Below are positions 50,501 to 55,984 of a stretch of 64,000 nucleotides of DNA, piece after piece (position 1 is the first letter of the stretch; each line of letters opens with the position of its first letter). Source of the DNA: an uncultured Pseudomonadota bacterium (GTDB lineage Bacteria > Pseudomonadota > Gammaproteobacteria > Steroidobacterales > Steroidobacteraceae); the NCBI GenBank assembly GCA_946479515.1, contig CAMLGF010000015.1:5846-69845 (forward strand). The letters are read 5' to 3'. A model generated the notes under the pieces. That model made no database searches, was not told the origin of the DNA, and worked only from the letters and a program-made list of their open reading frames with translations. The position numbers were made by a program, and so were the translations under genes.

Positions 50501-51928
50501 ATTGAGTTGAATGGCTTCCCTGAATGGTTGGTAGCGCTGGCGAGTGCCGACTCCGCCGCAGTCCTCGAAGTCCTCGGTGAGGAGTTGGATGCAGAGGTTG
50601 CGCTCGTAAAGCAGGAAAAGCACCTGCCTCTCCTGCAAGACCTGGGACACGCCGCACAGCCGATCAAACTGCTGCTAGTGCCGCGCGTTCTCGAAGGACT
50701 ACGCAATTGGCCGAAATTCGAAGCAGACGACGAGATCGAAGAACATCTCAATCTCCACCTGTCATCGATGCTTCAGATCATTCAAGAGTGTGCAATCGGA
50801 CAGGAGCGCGAGGACGCCAGGTCCTTGTGTGTTGCGCGTGCACGCGAAACTGGGCACTACCCGACGTCGCTCATCTGGTTGCGTGCTCTCTTCAAATTGG
50901 ATGCGCCGCACGCCGCCAATTTGCTGCTGAAGGAACTCGATGCGGCGGACGGACCGCAGGCAGCGTCACGTGCGGTTCAGAGCTTCGCGACTCTGTTTGG
51001 CAATTCGCACGGCGTGCTGCCCGAAATCAACGACCCCGCAGCGCGAGCGCAGGTCCTGGGTGCGCTCGTTCGTGCAGCTTATAAGTTCGTGCGCCTCGCC
51101 GACGATCGAGTACACGAGGGCGTCTATTCACCGGATGTGCGAGACCACGCAGAGCAGGCGCGCGATGCGCTGTTGACGGCGCTTCTAGAAAGTCCTGGTC
51201 AAGACGCCCGCGATGCGATTCTGGAATTGGCGAAGGATCCACTCTTCGAGCATATGCCTGATCGATTGCGGCTCTTGGCTCGCCGTCGTGCCGCGTCTGA
51301 CTCTGAACCCACTCCGCTTCAACCCATTGCCGTCGTTGACCTGGAGAAGCGATTTGAGATTCGCCCGCGCAATCGGGATGAATTGTTCGGCGTCATGTTG
51401 GATCGCCTCGATGACCTTGCTCACGATATTGCCGATGATGATTTCTCTAATCGAGCGACGTTGCGCTCCATTGGTTCTGAACATCAAATGCAACTCGAGT
51501 TGGCTCGACGCTTGAGGGAAATGGCACGGGGCGCATATCAAGTTACGCGCGAAGAGGAGGTCGCTGACAGGAAGGAAACTGATATTCGCCTTAGTACTAT
51601 CGAGGCATCTCATCGCGCGGTAATCGAGATCAAGATCGCTGACAACGATTGGACAATTGAAGATCTCCACCGTGCCCTGACAAATCAATTGGTCGGACAG
51701 TACCTTCGTCACGACACATGCAAGGCTGGGTGTCTCCTCTTGACCTATGGCGGTAAAAAAAAGTACTGGCTCCGTTCGGGTAGCGATCGGCAAGTTCCAT
51801 TTGAGGAAGTCGTTCAGGAACTCCAGACGCACGCAGTGCAAATCGAATCAGAGTCGAGAGATGGATATCGTTTGGCGGTAGCAGCGCTGGATCTGAGAGA
51901 TCCTGTGCTTCCCGAAGCGCATCGGTGA
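47585..51928 (+). CDS. Large STAND NTPase: N-terminal NACHT-like module, helical repeats, C-terminal PD-(D/E)XK-like nuclease
   Basis: 1447 residues from ATG 47585. The Walker A motif is AEAGSGKT (residues 52-59) and Walker B is FFLDAVDEL (114-122), the NACHT/STAND form with acidic residues after the strand; a sensor arginine is likely in ILSCRPSDW. Residues about 330-1250 are helical, probably repeats that sense a trigger. The C-terminal end resembles a PD-(D/E)XK nuclease: D1333 (KETDIRL), E1348-I-K1350, then QLVGQYL. This order, NTPase first and nuclease last, is the reverse of most Avs and bNACHT proteins. It is the last gene of the cargo cluster. Phage defence by trigger-activated DNA cleavage is likely but unproven. 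Confidence 0.85.
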   Translation: MDNYIDLDRRFRELTAEELEDPELLASLSDREFGGNSSWPELLKSPRILLLAEAGSGKTFELRAQTLRLKAEGKFAFFVPLETLGRGTLANAISADDARDFAKWKADGLAPAWFFLDAVDELKLTQRKLDEALNTFAKEIDGLLDRVRVILSCRPSDWRAALDMTTFRQRLPYVSPSSLPGTTSDEYFRRSLEEHRTTSSSSEDDSQKLERTVILLPLNEARIEAYARQRGVHDPGAFAAEIHKEDAWVFARRPLDCSELIALWTTKGRLGTRIEQHEANVATKLRDDPDRADRHILSDARAREGAERVALALTLTRMRSVLVPARSSEEAAPTGALDSAQVLADWNEAERKALVRTALFDPATFGRVRFHHSSVQEYLAACRLRYLRDKGMPARKLLGFCFATTYGADVVIPSMRPVAAWLAIWDHDVRRNLVEREPEILLTLGDPGSLPIDARRVLLRRFAALYGAGGWRGIDIPWTELRRLVHPELAETIREVWKAAPTNGDVRKLLLELIWLGSIASCADIAIEAASNANLPAYERVIAVRAVLACNQREAARQIAKEAAAGTAAWPESYLHHLAQELFPEFLNVADLLRLVERAPRLRETATGFNWTLQQIARKLEPGGPQAVELRKGLAELILRTRDPEVKWHQFTGKFAKHSAALAILCDRALDSKTSVDETLIDACTIANRFGRDLLDSREAQKLARHFVPQSGYRESAFWRELALLTQLAPESDEFRSLFHVEYEGLAGSLDQSDRAWLEAAATSAHDGLRRAVALAGLVQLWAWRGRVEAEALPIRSLVADDARLLAYAVRHTARVEPDLEIRRLDRNNERRKRIREGREKQRIDGWLDWRKEVLADVALAFSPDQLQATIRNFYKWLDGQGRSRNRFSAWNADVVNEAFNRETTERLAGAFANAWRLERPTLWSQRLASERNSTPYVWIYGLTGLSAESSSPGWAHKLSHEEARLAACYATIELNGFPEWLVALASADSAAVLEVLGEELDAEVALVKQEKHLPLLQDLGHAAQPIKLLLVPRVLEGLRNWPKFEADDEIEEHLNLHLSSMLQIIQECAIGQEREDARSLCVARARETGHYPTSLIWLRALFKLDAPHAANLLLKELDAADGPQAASRAVQSFATLFGNSHGVLPEINDPAARAQVLGALVRAAYKFVRLADDRVHEGVYSPDVRDHAEQARDALLTALLESPGQDARDAILELAKDPLFEHMPDRLRLLARRRAASDSEPTPLQPIAVVDLEKRFEIRPRNRDELFGVMLDRLDDLAHDIADDDFSNRATLRSIGSEHQMQLELARRLREMARGAYQVTREEEVADRKETDIRLSTIEASHRAVIEIKIADNDWTIEDLHRALTNQLVGQYLRHDTCKAGCLLLTYGGKKKYWLRSGSDRQVPFEEVVQELQTHAVQIESESRDGYRLAVAALDLRDPVLPEAHR

Positions 51929-52012
51929 TGAGGTGCCGTTGGACCACGCGTCCAGTGCCACTCCGGGCGCGACTACGCTTCTCAGCATCGCGCGAGGTGG
52001 CATGTAAGGGGC

Positions 52013-52411
52013 CTAGTCTTTGCCTGCGTCAATCCATTCCTGAATTCCGCTCACGGCATATCGGACTTCGTGCTGGGCGTCATGCAGCGCGCGCAACCAA
52101 CCGCGGCCGGGGCGCGTGTTCAACTTGAGCTTCTGCAAGGCGACGAAGAGCTTGTGGGGGAACATTGCCCAGAATGCACGTTCGACCGGAGAAAATTTTC
52201 CTTCGCGGTCGTACTTCTGGCTCGTCTCGTAGTCGTGTTTCACATCCGCCTTCAGCTTGGTGGCTGCGTCGAATAGCCGTCGGCCTTGATCGGAAGATAT
52301 TGGGACCTCGTGCTGCGGGATCGCCTGGATGAGTTCGTCTATCTCCGCGTCGTAGGATTGCAGTGCGACGAGCAATTGCTGGGCGTTTCGCCCGAAAGGC
52401 CGCATGGTCAT
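52013..52411 (-). CDS. Small helical protein of unknown function, second gene of a pair
   Basis: 132 residues from ATG 52411, which overlaps the stop of the upstream gene (ATGA). It is charged and helical (QQLLVALQSYDAEIDELIQAI, FDAATKLKADVKHDYETSQKYDREGKF) with no signal peptide or known domain. With its membrane-anchored partner it forms a two-gene unit opposite in direction to the large NTPase. A complex of the two proteins is likely from the coupling. Confidence 0.55.
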   Translation of the reverse strand: MTMRPFGRNAQQLLVALQSYDAEIDELIQAIPQHEVPISSDQGRRLFDAATKLKADVKHDYETSQKYDREGKFSPVERAFWAMFPHKLFVALQKLKLNTRPGRGWLRALHDAQHEVRYAVSGIQEWIDAGKD

Positions 52412-52788
52412 TGCGCACTCCGTGCAGGCGTGTCGACGCCATTTCGACTCGCGCGTCCTGCAAACCAGCCGACCATCAATGAGAAGACCTGCAGGGCTTC
52501 GGGAATGTGGTCGCGGATGATGAGCAGGACGGCGAGCGCGAGAGCGCCAGCAATCAAGAATCCGCTGAGACCGACGCCAATCCAATCGCGCCGGCGCACG
52601 ACTCTTTCGTCGACGGGCAGGCGAATCTTCAGCTTCTCGAGGTCGGTGACGCGTGTGTTCTGCTCGCTCTCAAGCCTGCGCTCGTAGGCCGTGCGCGCCT
52701 CGACAGCCAACGGCTGCAGCCTCTCGAGGACGGCGTTGAGCTGCTCCAAGGCGAGTTCATTGTCGTCGGGCTTTTTGGGCGCGGTCAT
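52408..52788 (-). CDS. Small membrane protein with N-terminal coiled coil
   Basis: 126 residues from ATG 52788 (an earlier start at 52830 is possible). Residues about 10-60 form a charged, coiled-coil-like helix (LEQLNAVLERLQPLAVEARTAYERRLESEQ). One or two membrane helices follow (WIGVGLSGFLIAGALALAVLLII, then VFSLMVGWFAGRA), so the protein is probably an inner-membrane protein with its coil inside the cell. No family is recognised. Small two-helix membrane proteins are common effectors in defence and toxin systems, but that is only analogy. Confidence 0.5.
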   Translation of the reverse strand: MTAPKKPDDNELALEQLNAVLERLQPLAVEARTAYERRLESEQNTRVTDLEKLKIRLPVDERVVRRRDWIGVGLSGFLIAGALALAVLLIIRDHIPEALQVFSLMVGWFAGRASRNGVDTPARSAQ

Positions 52789-52992
52789 ACGTGCCAACCT
52801 ACGTCCCGCTATCGTCTGCCACAGCGACACCTGTCACGCTTTAGTTAGGTGGGCTGTGAGACGGGTCATGTTCGCAGCCAAACCGTCGCGAAATCGCCGC
52901 TAGATTAGCGATGGGTCTGGCTGAAGTCCCGCAAATCTCCCGACCTCCCGGTTTGTAACCCGGTGGCCGGCTACCTGGAAAAGCCCCAGGTA

Positions 52993-53093
52993 CTTGCGGG
53001 AGTTTTGCGGGACCTGGTCCTGCTTCGTCGTGCTCAGTCATGCCAAATGCAACGGATGCCATGCGAGCCCGCGATTTCTGACTCAACAAAATC
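52993..53093 (+). repeat. Direct repeat marking the right end of element 1
   Basis: 101 bases shared with 54244-54344 at 95 of 101 positions. It starts CTTGCGGGAGTTTTGCGGG and ends CAACAAAATC. Both copies lie at the right end of an integrated unit, so it is probably the conserved terminal segment of this element family. The rest of 52831-53139 contains no gene I can support. Confidence 0.85.
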
Positions 53094-53139
53094 AACTATC
53101 TACGTTTCTCGTCCTTCCCGAGTTCTTCACCCCCTCCAA

Positions 53140-53264
53140 CTACGAACCAGGTGGTCGGGAGTTCGAATCTCTCCGGGCGCGCCATCTTCTCTTACCGCGA
53201 CAACAGCTTGGCGCGGTTCTCTTGTCCCGATCGTCTCCGTAACCAGGTGGTTGCGGGGGAATTG
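53140..53264 (+). repeat. Second attachment-site copy with integrase 3' remnant
   Basis: Counterpart of 36977-37101: it restores the tRNA 3' half (anticodon loop to CCA), then 73 bases that still encode the last 23 residues of an integrase (ending KLLSR, with TAA instead of TAG). The differences are silent or in third positions, so it comes from a related integrase gene that has otherwise been deleted. Confidence 0.9.
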
Positions 53265-53319
53265 CGTGCACCTGGTGTTTTGCCAGGTAGTTGCGCCTGA
53301 TCCGACGCCTTTCAGCGCG

Positions 53320-53385
53320 ATAACCTAGAAACGGCGTGACGCAAAAACCTAGAAGCCGTGCGAGGCCAAACCCCAGAGGTGGCGG
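53320..53385 (+). repeat. 24-bp repeats upstream of the toxin-antitoxin pair
   Basis: Two full units (53320-53343 and 53344-53367) and a degenerate third, with the same AACCTAGAA core and 24-bp period as the repeats at 41764-41850. They lie about 100-165 bp before the toxin start. The shared repeat in front of two unrelated toxin-type genes suggests a common regulator or a mobile control cassette. Confidence 0.75.
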
Positions 53386-53449
53386 AAGCCGTGGTGAGGT
53401 CTGCCGATTGGCCATTAGCCACAGCAGGCAGCGACGTATTCGGAAACTT

Positions 53450-53461
53450 GTATAAATATAC
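53450..53461 (+). promoter_or_regulatory. AT-rich palindrome in the toxin-antitoxin promoter
   Basis: GTATA-AA-TATAC forms a perfect 5-bp-arm palindrome that contains a TATAAA, a good -10 box, 24 bp before the GTG start of the toxin. An HTH antitoxin bound here would block transcription, the usual autoregulation of HigBA-type pairs. No strong -35 box is visible. Confidence 0.45.
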
Positions 53462-53484
53462 AGATTCGGGAATACTCCGCCACG

Positions 53485-53832
53485 GTGCCAAAGCCGATCC
53501 CACGACTGAAACCACTGACGTTTCTGGGGTCCAGTCGTGACGACCTGAGGGAAATGCCTGCCGCAGTTCGGCATGCGATCGGCGTGGAACTGATGACCGT
53601 GCAGCTCGGTGGTACCCCGACCGACTTCAAACCCATCGCTTCCGTCGGTGCCGGTGCATACGAGATTCGCGTTCGCGATGTCGCAGGCGCATTTCGCACG
53701 GTGTACGTGACGAAGTTTGACGATTCGATCTACGTGTTGCATGCCTTCCAGAAGAAGACTCAGAAGACCGCTAAGGCGGATCTGGATCTGGCGAGGCGGC
53801 GGTACAAATTGATTCCAGGAGCGAAGCCATGA
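53485..53832 (+). CDS. HigB-like toxin, RelE/Gp49 (DUF891) family
   Basis: 115 residues from GTG 53485. The protein has the compact RelE-like fold of phage Gp49/HigB toxins: LTFLGSSRDDLREMPAAVRHAIGVEL, YEIRVRDVAGAFRTVYVTKFDDSIYVLHAFQKKTQKT, where the basic and aromatic residues are those used to cut mRNA on the ribosome. The antitoxin gene overlaps by four bases downstream, giving the reverse (toxin first) order typical of HigBA. Confidence 0.9.
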   Translation: MPKPIPRLKPLTFLGSSRDDLREMPAAVRHAIGVELMTVQLGGTPTDFKPIASVGAGAYEIRVRDVAGAFRTVYVTKFDDSIYVLHAFQKKTQKTAKADLDLARRRYKLIPGAKP

Positions 53833-54182
53833 AGAGCACCACCCGTAAGCCCCGTCGAAAGAGTGATCCCCGTCTTGCCGATACGCGAGTGATCGCCGGC
53901 AGCGGCAACGTTTTCATCGATCTGGGATTCGATGAAGCCGAGGCGCGTGTGATGGCTTTGCGCGTGGAGCTGATGATGCGGCTACGTGAACGGCTGCAGG
54001 AGAAGGGTTACACGCAGGTCGAAGCCGCCAAACATCTGGGCATGACCCAGCCCCGAGTGTCGGCCCTGCTCAAGGGCGCTTGGAAAGACTTCAGCATGGA
54101 CATGTTACTGACGATTGCGACTCGTGCGGGCCTCAAGCCGGAGTTACATCTCGCCGCTGCGGAGAAAAGGCGCGCGGCCTGA
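53829..54182 (+). CDS. HigA-like XRE-family antitoxin
   Basis: 117 residues with ATG overlapping the toxin stop (ATGA). A helix-turn-helix of the XRE type spans about residues 50-105 (LRERLQEKGYTQVEAAKHLGMTQPRVSALLKG). It should neutralise the toxin and repress the operon through the palindrome upstream. The first 20 residues are basic and disordered. It is the last gene of the second, decayed island unit. Confidence 0.9.
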   Translation: MKSTTRKPRRKSDPRLADTRVIAGSGNVFIDLGFDEAEARVMALRVELMMRLRERLQEKGYTQVEAAKHLGMTQPRVSALLKGAWKDFSMDMLLTIATRAGLKPELHLAAAEKRRAA

Positions 54183-54243
54183 GTCTCAGGTCCCGACGAC
54201 CTGGCATATGTCCAGGTGGTTTTGCGCAAGAAAAAGCCAGGTT

Positions 54244-54344
54244 CTTGCGGGAGTTTTGCGGGACCTGGTCCTGCTTCGTCGTGCTCAGTCGTGACAATTG
54301 CAACGGATGCCATGCGAGCTCGCGATTTTTGACCCAACAAAATC
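54244..54344 (+). repeat. Direct repeat marking the right end of the second unit
   Basis: Copy of 52993-53093 with six differences. It closes the unit that holds the integrase remnant and the toxin-antitoxin pair (53140-54344). Confidence 0.85.
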
Positions 54345-54367
54345 GACAACAGCTAGGCGCGGTTTTC
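54345..54367 (+). repeat. Remnant of a third integrase tail/att region
   Basis: GACAACAGCTAGGCGCGGTT and the next bases match the integrase-tail part of the att repeat (after 53197) with two differences. It follows directly on the 101-bp repeat without the tRNA part, so a deletion has joined an element end to a third integrase tail. The last bases enter the 3' end of the regulator gene. Confidence 0.6.
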
Positions 54368-55424
54368 ACCGCCGCGCCAGCATCAGCGCCCCGACCAGAC
54401 ACAGACTGAACCACGCGCCTTCCAGCGTGCTGGTCACACCGGTGGCAAACGGCCCGAGCAGCCCGAGCTGCAAGTGCGTACCGGGAAAACCTTCCGCGAG
54501 CAGCGAGAGGCTGCCGCCGAACAGGCGACCTCCGGTCGCGGCAATGACCAGCCCGGCCAACGCGCCCAGCGCCGCGGCCAGGAATGCATGGCGCTGAAGA
54601 CTGCGGCGAGCGGCGAAACGCCGCGCCAGGTCATCCGCGAGTCCGACGGCGGCGCCGAGCAGCAGGCCTTCGAGAGCGCCGGTGATGTCGCGGGGCGCAT
54701 GGCCGAACAGCAGCATGAAAGCGTCCTGCCCGATCAGTTTGCCGAACGCGCCCACGAGCAGACCGCCGGCCGCGCCGCCCAAGAGCCCTGCGAAAGCGAA
54801 CGTGCGCGCGAGCAGCCGCGCAATCGCGATGCCGCTGATGACTCCTGCAGCGCCGATCAAACAGAGCAACGTTGCCAGGGCCACGAGCACCAGCAGCGTG
54901 GACAAGGTTCCGACGCCGGTTTGCGGCGCATGGCTTGCGGCGGCGAAGCCGAACGCGAGGCCGCCGAGCACACCGCCAATGCCGGCGCCGGTCATTCCCG
55001 CGCCGAGGGTCAGCCGGCACTGGCGCCAGTCGTAAGTGCGGGCCGTCGGGTCCGCCTGCGATGCGGGGGCCAGGTTCTGCGCCACGGGGGCGGCAGCGTC
55101 GTGGGAGACGCACTGGACGGCCGCGATGAAGCGATACCCGTGTTTGGGAATGGTCTCGATCAGGCGCGGTTGCGAGGCGCTGTCGCCCAACTGCCGCCGC
55201 AAGGTCCTGACACACTGCGTCAGCACCTCGTCGGTGACCGGAATGCCGCGCCAGACTTCCTGCAGGAAGCGCTCTTTGCTGAGCAGCATGCCCGGGTGCT
55301 GCAGCAGCAGCAGCAGTGCGTCGAAGTAACGGCTGTTGAGCTCGATCGGCGACTCCCCGGCAAACAGGCGCCGCTCGTGCGGGTCGAGGCTGAATCTGTC
55401 GAATTGGTAGCGACGAACGGTCAT
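54366..55424 (-). CDS. CadC-like winged-helix regulator with multi-helix membrane domain
   Basis: 352 residues. The N-terminal OmpR-type winged helix (about residues 5-105, YQFDRFSLDPHERRLFAGESPIELN to PKHGYRFIAAVQ) binds DNA. A linker leads to about eight Gly/Ala-rich membrane helices (about 140-350). CadC-type regulators usually have a single helix and a periplasmic sensor; here the sensor part would lie inside the membrane. The gene ends exactly at the island boundary, so its last residues could have been altered by the insertion. Confidence 0.85.
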   Translation of the reverse strand: MTVRRYQFDRFSLDPHERRLFAGESPIELNSRYFDALLLLLQHPGMLLSKERFLQEVWRGIPVTDEVLTQCVRTLRRQLGDSASQPRLIETIPKHGYRFIAAVQCVSHDAAAPVAQNLAPASQADPTARTYDWRQCRLTLGAGMTGAGIGGVLGGLAFGFAAASHAPQTGVGTLSTLLVLVALATLLCLIGAAGVISGIAIARLLARTFAFAGLLGGAAGGLLVGAFGKLIGQDAFMLLFGHAPRDITGALEGLLLGAAVGLADDLARRFAARRSLQRHAFLAAALGALAGLVIAATGGRLFGGSLSLLAEGFPGTHLQLGLLGPFATGVTSTLEGAWFSLCLVGALMLARR

Positions 55425-55507
55425 TCAGCCCTTCCTCAGACTTTGCTCATGTCATCCGGCGCGAGCGGCGCCAGCATGACTGCGCCATTATTACCGGAGG
55501 ACGGCGC

Positions 55508-55984
55508 ATGACAACCGCACACGACAAGCCCAAACGATTCAGCAGGTGGACCGTCGAAATCAAGGTCTGGAAGATTCTGGCGGCGCTGGTGATTCTGCCG
55601 ATTCTCGTGCTGTGGTTCAGGGTCGTGCACCAGGACGACGAGATCCTGGCACTGGTCCGCAACGAGGTGGCCACGGACGGAGCGGGCCAGCGCATCTGGG
55701 CGGGTAGCTTCGTCAATACCAACGAAAAGCCCTTGCGCGACGTCGGGGTGACGGTGGAATTTCTCGACGGTCAGAATCGCCGGGTCGGCAAGGCGGAAGC
55801 GCAAACCGATGAGCTGACGTCCCGGGGCCGATTGGAGTTGCTGGCGCCGCTCACGCGCGATGCGGCCAGGCTGCGCATCTACTCGGTGCAGTGGCGGATG
55901 GACGGCAGGGGAGTGCTGATGGGCCCGTTCCGCGAGCCGTGGGAATTCGGCTACCTGATGGCGGACCCTGACGCCGGCCGCTGA
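55508..55984 (+). CDS. Membrane-anchored FxLYD/DUF3426-like protein
   Basis: 158 residues. A single membrane helix (about 22-42, KVWKILAALVILPILVLWF) is followed by an external beta-sandwich with GQRIWAGSFVNTNEKPLRDVGVTVEFLD, the pattern of FxLYD/DUF3426 domains that stabilise envelope proteins. It is convergent with the FecR-type gene, whose stop lies right after its own. Function unknown. Confidence 0.75.
   Translation: MTTAHDKPKRFSRWTVEIKVWKILAALVILPILVLWFRVVHQDDEILALVRNEVATDGAGQRIWAGSFVNTNEKPLRDVGVTVEFLDGQNRRVGKAEAQTDELTSRGRLELLAPLTRDAARLRIYSVQWRMDGRGVLMGPFREPWEFGYLMADPDAGR

Larger units (their letters stand above)
36977..53139. mobile_element. Integrative genomic island, element 1 of a tandem pair at tRNA-Arg
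   Basis: The element runs from the direct repeat in the tRNA 3' half to just before its second copy at 53140. It carries a tyrosine integrase next to the tRNA, an AlpA-like small gene, a candidate oriT and MobC, two permeases, and a nuclease-rich cargo block (41.8-51.9 kb). The cargo has visibly more A and T than the flanking chromosome. No relaxase, type IV secretion or replication gene is present, so it would need a helper to transfer. Its right end carries a 101-bp sequence (52993-53093) that also ends the second unit. Confidence 0.85.

Noticed and set aside
52940..52975. tRNA-like stretch (GGTTTGTAACCCGGTGG) before the repeat at 52993
   Set aside because: It looks like an anticodon arm, but the stem needs a bulge and no acceptor or T-arm is present.
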